Notes under the pieces: generated by a model
What the model saw: only the letters and a program-made list of their open reading frames with translations
Told to the model about the DNA's origin: nothing
Database searches by the model: none
In this document: positions 14,822-22,228 of the stretch, piece after piece
How the letters are laid out: each line of letters starts with the position of its first letter
Position numbering within the stretch: position 1 is the first letter of the stretch
Source of the DNA: RGIG6353 sp045590615
GTDB lineage: Bacteria > Bacillota > Clostridia > Oscillospirales > SIG627
NCBI GenBank assembly: GCA_045590615.1
Contig: JAZNRH010000003.1
Coordinates: 1 to 41,107 of the forward strand
DNA: 41,107 bases
Direction of reading: 5' to 3'
Program-made: the position numbers and the translations under genes

Positions 14822-16599
14822 TTAAAGTCAAAGGAAACAATTTTCGTGTTTGCCGTTTCACCCCAATTGTCTGTGACCTTGAGCTTGATTTTCTCGAGCT
14901 TAAGTCCTACGGGCAGGTGGTAGCAACGCTTGATATTATTGTCCTTGGAAATAAGCGTGATTTCCTTGCCTTCGCTGACGGCAGTCAGCTCAAACGACTT
15001 GCAAAGCGTTTTTGGCAGATGCATCTGAGGACTTGTGAGCATTACGTTTGCTCTCGTCACGTGTCCTCTTTCGCAGGCGTCACCGGGCAGGGTTTCACGG
15101 TTGAGGTCGCTATCGAACACAAGGTGTATCGAGTTGACAAGTGTTGGCGCATCAAGCTGATATTCAAGCCATTCCCCGTTGGCAAGCTCAACTCCCTTGG
15201 TCTCGGTATTGTATATCCTGTTTGGACGGTCCTCACCGTTGTTTAATTCAGAGCTTCCGTTGATGAGAAGGGCTTTTTTACACTCGCTCGACACCTCTCT
15301 CTTGAAATGAGGAAGGAAGCAGTCATCGTTCATAAGAGCTTTTTGAAGCTCTGTTATGTGATTTAGATATACTCCGTGAGGAGTTGTGTTGTATTTCTTT
15401 GCAATTGCTACGGCACCACCGACAGCCTGACCTAAAATTCCACAGGTCGCCATAACTCTGGTACTGCTCATTGCAGTATGTGTTACGCTGATGTTTCTGC
15501 CTGCAAATAAGAGGTTATCAACGTTTTTAGAGTAGAGCGCACGATATGGAAGAGTGTAGGGCGCAGGGGTAGAAAAGTTGGTGTTTGGCTCGCCTCTGTG
15601 ATAATAGCCGTCAGGAAAATGGTCGTCGAGCGGCCAGCCACCGTAAGCGACGGTGTCGGGGTAAATAACGTTATTTGAAATATCCTTCTGAGATACTACA
15701 ATCTCACCCAGCATTCTCCTTGATTCTCTTTTTGCAGGAAGAGTGCCCAGAAATTCGAGCTCCCAATTATCAGTATCGTATTTTCCACTGTTCTTGATAT
15801 AGTTCCAGGTGCCAAGTGCAAGAGGAATAAGCTTGTCCTTGGTCTTTTCGGCATCGGCAATCGTATCGTCGTTTCCACCGAGCTCGAGATACCAGAAGTT
15901 TTCCGACGAGCATTCTAAGTACATCGGACGGTTTTCAACGTCCTCGTCGGTTGGAGTATTGACGAATTCCGAGGGGATAAAGGGAACTTTATGTGTAGTT
16001 TCTCTGCACTGAATAAGACAGCTCATACCCATAATACGACGGTCGTGCTCCTTGTGGGGAATGTCCTCACCGTATTCGTCGGCTGACTCTCTGCCGTACA
16101 TAAATTCAGCACTTACCAAGGGTGCGATAATGCTGTCGCCAGAGCAGTCGGCAAAGTAGTCTGCCTTGACCGTGCAAAAAGTCTGCGTTGTCATCTGGTA
16201 ACCCTTGACAGAATTTATATGAGTGTCTCTGCCGTCCTTGTATTCGCCCTTTGTTGAGTCTGCGTCCATACAAGTTGTGTTCATCAAGAGAGTAATATTT
16301 TCTTCACGCTTGATAAAGTCAAGCAAAATACTGTCCCAAATATAAAAGTTCTTGGTGGGGTTTCTGTAGAGGTTTTCGAGCATAATTTCCTCAATTATAC
16401 CTGTCTCTCTGTTGTTAGTGCCGTGAGCACCACACACCCACATTCTCATTTCGGAAGAAGCGTTGCCACCAAGTACGCCCCTTTCGTGCATAAGAACGAC
16501 CTTTACGCCGTGTCTTGCTGCCGAGATTGCAGTGCAAATTCCTGCCATACCTCCACCGACAACACACAGGTCACAGTTAAACGTTTTCTCGTTAAGCAT
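14818..16599 (-). CDS. FAD-dependent oxidoreductase (FAD_oxidored, PF12831-like)
   Basis: This is a 593-residue protein. The dinucleotide-binding loop is at residues 11-20 (LCVVGGGMAG), followed by an acidic strand end and LGGNASSEMR, the hallmark of the PF12831 group. FAGRNISVTHTAMSSTRVMATCGILGQAVG (split here by the FAD-closing motif) lies near residue 370. The last 150 residues look like a beta-sandwich carbohydrate-binding-type domain. There is no signal peptide. ATG 16599 has GGAGGG upstream. It diverges from the Gfo/Idh pair, and a perfect-spacing promoter with an internal palindrome precedes it. It probably oxidises a sugar or cyclitol in the same pathway, but the substrate is unknown. 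Confidence 0.88.
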   Translation of the reverse strand: MLNEKTFNCDLCVVGGGMAGICTAISAARHGVKVVLMHERGVLGGNASSEMRMWVCGAHGTNNRETGIIEEIMLENLYRNPTKNFYIWDSILLDFIKREENITLLMNTTCMDADSTKGEYKDGRDTHINSVKGYQMTTQTFCTVKADYFADCSGDSIIAPLVSAEFMYGRESADEYGEDIPHKEHDRRIMGMSCLIQCRETTHKVPFIPSEFVNTPTDEDVENRPMYLECSSENFWYLELGGNDDTIADAEKTKDKLIPLALGTWNYIKNSGKYDTDNWELEFLGTLPAKRESRRMLGEIVVSQKDISNNVIYPDTVAYGGWPLDDHFPDGYYHRGEPNTNFSTPAPYTLPYRALYSKNVDNLLFAGRNISVTHTAMSSTRVMATCGILGQAVGGAVAIAKKYNTTPHGVYLNHITELQKALMNDDCFLPHFKREVSSECKKALLINGSSELNNGEDRPNRIYNTETKGVELANGEWLEYQLDAPTLVNSIHLVFDSDLNRETLPGDACERGHVTRANVMLTSPQMHLPKTLCKSFELTAVSEGKEITLISKDNNIKRCYHLPVGLKLEKIKLKVTDNWGETANTKIVSFDFN

Positions 16600-16640
16600 A
16601 TAATAACCCTCCGGATAAATTCAGAAGTCTTGTTTGTTGG

Positions 16641-16669
16641 ATTTTACCATACATTGTACGGATTGTCAA
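16641..16669 (-). promoter_or_regulatory. Promoter of the FAD oxidoreductase with operator-like palindrome in the spacer
   Basis: On the minus strand TTGACA (16664-16669) is followed after 17 nt by TAAAAT (16641-16646). The spacer (16647-16661) reads CCGTACAATGTATGG on that strand, a 15-bp palindrome with one mismatched pair. A repressor site placed between -35 and -10 would block transcription. Confidence 0.7.
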
Positions 16670-16756
16670 CACATTATAAAAAAATGTATAAATAATTATG
16701 TGAAATGCCTTTCAAACACAAAAATGGAAAAATCCATAAAATTATTTCGAAAAGCT

Positions 16757-16801
16757 TCAAATTTTATTGATTTTGCTATTATTCTTATTGTTTTTTACTT
16801 G
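16757..16801 (+). promoter_or_regulatory. Shared upstream box (copy 1), putative AraC/PocR activator site
   Basis: This 45-bp AT-rich segment ends at the -35 of the Gfo/Idh promoter and closely resembles 20779-20821 before the ceramidase-like array. Both contain CTATT, TTATTG and TTTTTACTTG in the same order and spacing. The position directly over the -35 fits a class II AraC activator. Confidence 0.55.
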
Positions 16802-16827
16802 TAAAATGTTTTTGCAATTGATATAAT
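16799..16827 (+). promoter_or_regulatory. Promoter of the Gfo/Idh pair
   Basis: TTGTAA (16799-16804), a 17-nt spacer ending in TGA, and TATAAT (16822-16827). Transcription would start about 28 nt before the ATG. The ribosome binding site AGGAGG is at 16847-16852. Confidence 0.75.
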
Positions 16828-16861
16828 TGAATTGGACATAAACTTTAGGAGGATATTAAAA

Positions 16862-17890
16862 ATGGACAAAAAATTTGTACTTGGTGTTGTAGGTTTACGT
16901 ATGGGCGAGGCACAGCTCAGAGGCGCAATCGAAAAGGGTTTTGAGATTGGCGCTATATGTGACATTAACCCCGAGACCTTGAAAAAGGTCGGTGACGCTC
17001 ACAACGTTCCCGAGGAAAAAAGATTTACAGATTATAAAGACCTTGTAGCCAATCCCGAGCTTACGGCAGTTGTAGTTGCAACCCCCGACCAGCTTCACAG
17101 ATGCATGACCGAGGAATTTCTTGCTGCAGGCAAGCACGTGCTTTGCGAAAAGCCTCTTGCTATTACACGTGAGGACGTTAACGCTATCGTTGCTGCTGCA
17201 AAGAAGAGCGACAAGATTTGCATGGTAGGACAGATAAGCCGTTTTGCACCCGGTTTTGCAAAGGCTAAGGAAATAATAGATGCAGGAACAATCGGTGAGC
17301 TTTACTACGTTGAGTCTGAGTATGCTCACGACTATATGAGAATCATGTCTGGTACACAGGAATGGCGTCGTGACCCCAACCGTCACGGTGTTATCGGTGG
17401 TGGCTGTCACGCAGTTGACCTTCTGCGCTGGATTGCAGGAGACCCTACCGAAGCATTTGCTTACGGTGTACATAAGCTTCTTCCTATGATAGAGCACGAT
17501 GACGCAACTGTTGCAGTTCTCAAGTTCCCCAACGACGTTATCGGTAAGGTGTTCGTTTCAACGGGCTGTAAGCGCGACTATACCATGAGAACTGTTCTCT
17601 ACGGAACAAAGGGTACTATTATCTGTAATAACAAAGACCCCGAAATCGAGCTCTTTACAACAACCGAAGAGGGAGATACAATATTCCCGTCACAGAAGGT
17701 ACCCGTTGAGATTAGCAGCCACAATGCAGCTCGTGAGGTTGAGGTATTTGCTGATTGTATTCTTAACGGTACACCTCTCACAATGACTGCAGAAGAAGGA
17801 GCAAAGACGGTTGCAGCTTGTATGGCAATTGTTGATTCAGCTAAGGCCGGTGGTGTTCCCGTTACACCTAACTACAATTTTGAGGATTAA
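16862..17890 (+). CDS. Gfo/Idh/MocA family oxidoreductase (copy 1)
   Basis: This is a 342-residue NAD(P)-dependent sugar/cyclitol dehydrogenase. The N-terminal Rossmann loop VVGLRMG (9-15) is a variant of GxGxxG. EKPLA (96-100) contains the family lysine K97, and the catalytic region is GGGCHAVDLL (179-188) with H183 and D186. ATG 16862 follows AGGAGG by 9 nt; an in-frame TTG at 16832 sits at the predicted transcription start and is rejected. A close paralogue follows 17 nt later. The pair is divergent from the FAD oxidoreductase and shares promoter architecture with the ceramidase-like operon. Confidence 0.92.
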   Translation: MDKKFVLGVVGLRMGEAQLRGAIEKGFEIGAICDINPETLKKVGDAHNVPEEKRFTDYKDLVANPELTAVVVATPDQLHRCMTEEFLAAGKHVLCEKPLAITREDVNAIVAAAKKSDKICMVGQISRFAPGFAKAKEIIDAGTIGELYYVESEYAHDYMRIMSGTQEWRRDPNRHGVIGGGCHAVDLLRWIAGDPTEAFAYGVHKLLPMIEHDDATVAVLKFPNDVIGKVFVSTGCKRDYTMRTVLYGTKGTIICNNKDPEIELFTTTEEGDTIFPSQKVPVEISSHNAAREVEVFADCILNGTPLTMTAEEGAKTVAACMAIVDSAKAGGVPVTPNYNFED

Positions 17891-17907
17891 TTTTGGGGGA
17901 TACAAAA

Positions 17908-18939
17908 ATGAAAAAAGAAGACTTGGTATTTGCCGTAATAGGCTTGCACTTTGGAAGAAATCACCTTATTGGTGCAATTAAGAACGGTTTTGAAATCGGA
18001 GCAATCTGTGATAAGGACCCCGAGGTTCTCAAGACTATCGGTGATGAAAATAACATTCCCGAGGACAGAAGATTTACAGATTACAATGACTTTTTGAATG
18101 ACCCAAGAATTACAGCAGTTTCCGTTGCGCTTCCCGACCAGCTTCACAGACAGGTATCGGAAGCATTCCTCAAGGCAGGTAAGCACGTTATTTGCGAAAA
18201 GCCACTTGCTATTACACGTGAGGACATTGACTCAATTGTAAAGACTGCCAAGGAGTCCAATAAGCTATTTATGGTAGGACAGGTTTGCCGTTTCGCTCCT
18301 GCCTTCGTGAAGGCTAAGGAGTTAATTGAGTCGGGCACAATCGGTGAGCTTTACTACGTTGAGTCGGAGTACGCTCACGATTATATGAGAATTGTGTCGG
18401 GTACACAGGAATGGCGTCGTGACCCCAACCGTCACGGTGTTATCGGTGGTGGCTGTCACGCAGTTGACCTTCTTCGTTGGCTTGCAGGAGACCCAACAGA
18501 AGTATTTGCTTACGGCGTACATAAGCTGCTTCCTATGCTTCCTCATGATGATGCAACAATCTCGGTTCTCAAGTTCCCCAACAACGTAATCGGTAAGATT
18601 TTCGTTTCGACGGGCTGTAAGCGTAACTATACAATGAGAACGGTTCTCTACGGAACAAAGGGTACAATTATTTGCTCTAACACCGACCCCGAGCTTGAGC
18701 TCTTCACAACTACCGAAGAGGGCGATACAATATTCCCATCGCAGAAGATTGCTATCGACATCAATAATCACAACGTATCGGGCGAAATTGAAGTATTCGC
18801 AGATTGTATTCTTAATGGCACTCCTCTTATGATGACTGCAGAAGAGGGAGCTAAGTCGGCTGCTACCTGTATGGCTATTATCGAATCAGCCAAGGCTGGT
18901 GGCGTGGTTGTAAAGCCTGATTACAATTTTATCAAATAA
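17908..18939 (+). CDS. Gfo/Idh/MocA family oxidoreductase (copy 2)
   Basis: This 343-residue protein is a paralogue of the preceding gene along its whole length. It has the Rossmann variant VIGLHFG, the same EKPLAITRED motif and the same GGGCHAVDLLRW catalytic helix. The ATG at 17908 is 7 nt after GGGGGA; the in-frame TTG at 17893 lies before that ribosome binding site. A 74-bp block (18400-18473) is identical to copy 1 (17351-17424) although flanking codons have diverged. That suggests recent gene conversion. The two enzymes may oxidise and reduce different positions of one substrate or form a heteromer. Confidence 0.92.
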   Translation: MKKEDLVFAVIGLHFGRNHLIGAIKNGFEIGAICDKDPEVLKTIGDENNIPEDRRFTDYNDFLNDPRITAVSVALPDQLHRQVSEAFLKAGKHVICEKPLAITREDIDSIVKTAKESNKLFMVGQVCRFAPAFVKAKELIESGTIGELYYVESEYAHDYMRIVSGTQEWRRDPNRHGVIGGGCHAVDLLRWLAGDPTEVFAYGVHKLLPMLPHDDATISVLKFPNNVIGKIFVSTGCKRNYTMRTVLYGTKGTIICSNTDPELELFTTTEEGDTIFPSQKIAIDINNHNVSGEIEVFADCILNGTPLMMTAEEGAKSAATCMAIIESAKAGGVVVKPDYNFIK

Positions 18940-18968
18940 AAAAGAGAAGCTTTTTTAGCAAAAGAAAA

Positions 18969-19007
18969 GGGGCTGTAAAAAAACTAATTTAGTTTTTTTA
19001 CAGCCCT
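18969..19007 (+). terminator. Long hairpin of the GGGCTGT repeat type after the Gfo/Idh pair
   Basis: GGGCTGT followed by an A run pairs with a T run followed by ACAGCCC, giving a nearly loop-free stem of about 18 bp. The T tract is inside the stem rather than after it. It is one of four related hairpins in the window. Confidence 0.75.
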
Positions 19008-19019
19008 GTTCGTTAGGAC

Positions 19020-19053
19020 TTGACAAAAGTCTGTTCAAAGGCTAATATATAAT
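19020..19053 (+). promoter_or_regulatory. Candidate promoter for the RsmJ-like gene
   Basis: TTGACA (19020-19025) is followed after 17 nt by TAATAT (19043-19048). A better TATAAT (19048-19053) overlaps it at long spacing. Confidence 0.5.
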
Positions 19054-19076
19054 TATCAAATGAGAAGGGGAGACGC

Positions 19077-19841
19077 TTGCTGAAAATGAAACAAGACGTT
19101 ATATTGGAAATTGCACCCGAATTTGCCGATACCGAAAAGGCAAAAAGATTGACCGAAAAGTTTTCAACTTCGGCAGATAGTGACAGCGCTATAATATTGA
19201 GGCTCGATGCCGACGGTCTTTCTATGTTGTCGGACGGACAGGTTTTGAAGGGCGATTTTACAAAAATGCTACCACGTCTTATGCCTGCAAGATTGCGTGG
19301 CGAGCTGCTTCTTCGTGCTGCAAAGCAAAAGGACAACACCTCACGTATAGCAGTAGATGCTACTGCAGGGCTGGGTGAGGATTCACTCCTTCTGGCTGCT
19401 GCAGGCTTTGAGGTAATACTTTTTGAGCGCAACCCCGTAATTTATGAGCTCCTCTGCGATGCATTGGAGCGAGCAGAGAGGGTAGATGAGCTAAAGACGG
19501 TTGTTTCAAGAATGAAGCTTTATAACGAGGACAGCATTCAGGCAATGCGCAATTTGGAAATTGAGCCCGACGTTATTTTGTTAGACCCGATGTTCCCACA
19601 GCGTCAAAAGAATTCACTTGTTAAAAAGAAGCTTCAGATAATTCAGAGAATGGAAGCTCCCTGTGACGAGGAGCTTGAGCTTCTTCGCTCTGCAATAAGT
19701 CTTAAACCCAAGAAGCTTATTATAAAGCGCGCCCCCAAGAGTCCGTATCTTGCGGGAATAAAGGCAGAATATTCCATATCTGGTAAGGCTGTCAGATACG
19801 ACTGCTTCGTCAACCCGTTTGAGAGAAACGTAATTTCTTAA
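19077..19841 (+). CDS. rsmJ: RsmJ-like class I SAM-dependent methyltransferase
   Basis: This 254-residue protein has DATAGLGEDS (94-103) for SAM binding, FERNPV at the next strand, and LLDPMFPQRQKNSLVKKK (168-185), the characteristic catalytic segment of RsmJ. In gamma-proteobacteria RsmJ makes m2G1516 in 16S rRNA. Whether this homologue modifies the same base in a Clostridia-type organism is unproven. The start is uncertain: TTG 19077 lies 4 nt after GGAG, while ATG 19086 lies 13 nt after it. It is monocistronic and sits between catabolic operons. Confidence 0.82.
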   Translation: MLKMKQDVILEIAPEFADTEKAKRLTEKFSTSADSDSAIILRLDADGLSMLSDGQVLKGDFTKMLPRLMPARLRGELLLRAAKQKDNTSRIAVDATAGLGEDSLLLAAAGFEVILFERNPVIYELLCDALERAERVDELKTVVSRMKLYNEDSIQAMRNLEIEPDVILLDPMFPQRQKNSLVKKKLQIIQRMEAPCDEELELLRSAISLKPKKLIIKRAPKSPYLAGIKAEYSISGKAVRYDCFVNPFERNVIS

Positions 19842-19849
19842 AAAATATA

Positions 19850-19880
19850 AGTAGTGGGTACTTTTTGTACCCACTATTTA
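19850..19880. terminator. Bidirectional terminator between rsmJ and the PocR-AraC gene
   Basis: AGTGGGTAC (19853-19861) pairs with GTACCCACT (19867-19875). On the minus strand a T-rich run follows. The right arm overlaps the stop codon of the leftward AraC gene. Confidence 0.8.
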
Positions 19881-20695
19881 TTTATGTTTCTCCATTCCTT
19901 AGGTGACATACCAAAATGCTTTTTGAATGCCTTTGAAAAGTAGCCCGTATTTGCAAAGCCACAGCTTTCAGCGACCTCTCTGATGTCAATTTCACTGCCC
20001 TTGAGCAGTCTTGTCGCCATCTGCATTCTCTTTTGCATAATGTATTCGGCAATCGTGACGTTGAATTCCTTTTTGAAGTGCTCGGTCAGGGTAACCGTAC
20101 TGCAATGCAGATGCCACGCAATGTCGGTCAGTGTGATTTTTTCGGAGAGGTTATTCTTGATATATCTTTTTGCAAGAAGCCCGATAGAATCAACCGATAC
20201 CGAAACGAGATTGTTATTCTCTATATGCTCGGCAATAATCGGGAGCATATCGGCAAAGGCATTGAGCTTTTCTATAGAATGCTTTGGGATTTCATCAATA
20301 ATTTTGTTGAGTGCCTCTGAGTCGGGCTCTTTTTGCGAATTGAAAAGATTTTGACGCGCTGAATCAATATGGCTTTCATCATTTTCGATTGCCATACCAA
20401 GAAATAAAAAGGCAATAACGCTATCGTTTTCAAAAATGGGGGTAATTGCCTCAAAAATACCATAAGGGCAGGTGTACTTGACAAGCTTTCTCGTTTTTCT
20501 TGCAAGCTCAATATGCTCGTCGTCTGATGCTTCGCATACCTTGAGACAGCGTTGGCACTTGTGAATTTGAGAACAAAACTTATCGCTGGGATGCCTTCTT
20601 GCAATAATTCTGTTTTTGGCATCTACTACGGCAATATCCATTCCCGAAATCAGATAAAAGTCTTGCATAATCTTTTCAAGTTCAGGTAAATTCAT
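19874..20695 (-). CDS. AraC family regulator with PocR ligand-binding domain
   Basis: This is a 273-residue protein. Residues of about 5-165 form a PocR-type sensing domain with a cysteine-rich patch (FCSQIHKCQRCLKVC, then YTCPYG). Residues of about 175-273 form the AraC double helix-turn-helix with GFANTGYFSKAFKKHFGMSP near the end. PocR domains are known to bind small diols or hydrocarbon derivatives. ATG 20695 has GGAG 8 nt upstream. A longer frame runs back over the promoter and is rejected. It is divergent from the four ceramidase-like genes and is the likely activator acting on the boxes at 16757-16801 and 20779-20821. Confidence 0.92.
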   Translation of the reverse strand: MNLPELEKIMQDFYLISGMDIAVVDAKNRIIARRHPSDKFCSQIHKCQRCLKVCEASDDEHIELARKTRKLVKYTCPYGIFEAITPIFENDSVIAFLFLGMAIENDESHIDSARQNLFNSQKEPDSEALNKIIDEIPKHSIEKLNAFADMLPIIAEHIENNNLVSVSVDSIGLLAKRYIKNNLSEKITLTDIAWHLHCSTVTLTEHFKKEFNVTIAEYIMQKRMQMATRLLKGSEIDIREVAESCGFANTGYFSKAFKKHFGMSPKEWRNINK

Positions 20696-20729
20696 TTTAT
20701 TTTCTCCAAACTTTTTGCGCTTTTTATTT

Positions 20730-20757
20730 ATCATAGCATAAATCGAATAAATTTCAA
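20730..20757 (-). promoter_or_regulatory. Promoter of the PocR-AraC gene
   Basis: On the minus strand TTGAAA (20752-20757) is followed after 16 nt by TATGAT (20730-20735). It is back-to-back with the promoter of the ceramidase-like operon. Confidence 0.6.
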
Positions 20758-20778
20758 TACGTTTACAAAAAAAATCGG

Positions 20779-20821
20779 TCAATTTTATCGAATTTACTAT
20801 TTTCTTTATTGTTTTTACTTG
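20779..20821 (+). promoter_or_regulatory. Shared upstream box (copy 2), putative AraC/PocR activator site
   Basis: This 43-bp segment resembles 16757-16801, with the shared elements TCAA, TTTTAT, CTATT and TTATTG-TTTTTACTTG in the same order. It ends in the -35 of the operon promoter, between the regulator and its presumed target. Confidence 0.55.
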
Positions 20822-20847
20822 CCAAATAATATATTTATTGGTACAAT
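20819..20847 (+). promoter_or_regulatory. Promoter of the four-gene ceramidase-like operon
   Basis: TTGCCA (20819-20824), a 17-nt spacer ending in TGG, and TACAAT (20842-20847). The first ATG is at 20885. Confidence 0.75.
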
Positions 20848-20884
20848 AGAGTTGAAAATACATATAGAAAAGGAATTAAAAGCA

Positions 20885-22225
20885 ATGTTGAAAGCAGCGT
20901 TTTATGAAAGACAAATTACCTCACCCTTAGGCTCTGTAATTCCCGGTGCTCTCGTTCCTCATTATTCTGAAGGAGTAGTTGAGGAGCTTTATGCAAGAGC
21001 TGTCTCGATTGACCTTGACGGAAAGACAGTAATCATAATATCACTTGATGCTCTTTATGCCATTACTCCTTTGTGTGATGCAGTTATTGCCCGTATCACA
21101 GAGTATACTCAGGTACCCGGAGATAATATAATTATTTGCGCTACCCACTGTCATTCCGGAATTGCCGTTCCGAGAAAGGGAGTTGAAGGGGTAGTAGAGG
21201 ACACAGCTTATCACTCTGTTCTTGCCAGAATTATTGCCGACGCAGGAATTATTGCTTTTCAGAGAATGAAGCCTGCGAAGATTAAATATAATCACAGTAT
21301 CGAAAAGGGACTTACCTTCAACCGTAACTATATAATGAAGGACGGCTCAATACGTACCAATCCCGGTTGGCAGAATCCCGATATAGTGAAGCCGTTTGGT
21401 CCCGTCGACGAGGAATTTTCAAATCTGTTTTTCTTTGACGAGAACGATAAGCCAATCGGAGCGATTTCAAATTTTGCCTGTCACAACTGTTGTATAGAAT
21501 TTGCAGGTTATTGGTATAGTGCTGATTATGCCGGATATCTTGGAGACAGACTCAAGGACGAGTACGGTCATGACTTCGTTACCGTCTTTATGCTTGGTGC
21601 AGCAGGTGACCTTAACCATATAAACAATTTCCGTGAGGTCAAAAAATACGAGCGTCAAAGGTACATAGATATCGGAGAACAGCTTGCAAAGGCTGCAATC
21701 AAACAGCTTGGCAGTGCTGTTGACGTAAATGTAGATAAGATAGACGCAGTCAAAGAATGTATCCCACTTGAAAGGCGAGGCTTTGATAAAGGCGTTGTTG
21801 AAGAGGCGAAATATCTTTACGAGAACGTGTCGCTTGAAGGAATGAGCTTTAGCATTACAAAACCCGACTCCGAGGAATACAAGAGAGTAAGGGCTAAGCT
21901 TGTTATGAATATTGACGAGCTTCCAAATCCCTTGCCCTGCTACGTGCAGTCTGTAAGAATCGGAGAATGTGTTATCCACACCGTTCCGGGTGAATATTAC
22001 ACTACCTACGGTCTTGATATAAAGAAGCGTTCAGCTGCAAAATACACCTTTATTTCAACCGTGACCAATAACCCGACTTCAAATTATATACCTGTGCCTG
22101 AGGCTTATGGCACAACAATATATGAGGCTCAGCCAAGCTCTGCAATCTTTACCAAGGATACAGGCTGGCGTATTGCCGACGTGCTGGTCAGACAAGGCGA
22201 AGAACTTATGAAAAAAGGAGAATAG
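20885..22225 (+). CDS. Neutral/alkaline ceramidase-like hydrolase, copy 1 of 4
   Basis: This 446-residue protein resembles the N-terminal catalytic domain of neutral ceramidases (PF04734). The four zinc-ligand positions of Pseudomonas ceramidase have counterparts here: CATHCHSG (H88/H90), NFACHNCC (H200), VPGEYYTTYG (E370) and TTIYEA (Y413). It lacks the signal peptide and C-terminal domain of the roughly 650-750-residue secreted enzymes, so it should work in the cytoplasm. The start is taken as the ATG aligned with the MLKAGFYE start of the paralogues; the longer frame reads through the promoter. It is likely a metal-dependent amide hydrolase of a non-lipid substrate, which is inference. Confidence 0.82.
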   Translation: MLKAAFYERQITSPLGSVIPGALVPHYSEGVVEELYARAVSIDLDGKTVIIISLDALYAITPLCDAVIARITEYTQVPGDNIIICATHCHSGIAVPRKGVEGVVEDTAYHSVLARIIADAGIIAFQRMKPAKIKYNHSIEKGLTFNRNYIMKDGSIRTNPGWQNPDIVKPFGPVDEEFSNLFFFDENDKPIGAISNFACHNCCIEFAGYWYSADYAGYLGDRLKDEYGHDFVTVFMLGAAGDLNHINNFREVKKYERQRYIDIGEQLAKAAIKQLGSAVDVNVDKIDAVKECIPLERRGFDKGVVEEAKYLYENVSLEGMSFSITKPDSEEYKRVRAKLVMNIDELPNPLPCYVQSVRIGECVIHTVPGEYYTTYGLDIKKRSAAKYTFISTVTNNPTSNYIPVPEAYGTTIYEAQPSSAIFTKDTGWRIADVLVRQGEELMKKGE

Positions 22226-22228
22226 ATA

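Noticed and set aside
16895..17497. Long open frame antisense to the first Gfo/Idh gene (200 codons), with a similar one opposite copy 2 at 18322-18771
   Set aside because: It lies wholly opposite a strongly supported gene, has Cys/Val-rich unnatural composition and no ribosome binding site. It is a codon-bias shadow.
20819..20884. Extended N-terminus of ceramidase-like copy 1
   Set aside because: It would overlap the -35 and -10 elements, and the paralogues all start at MLKA-FYE, matching the ATG at 20885.
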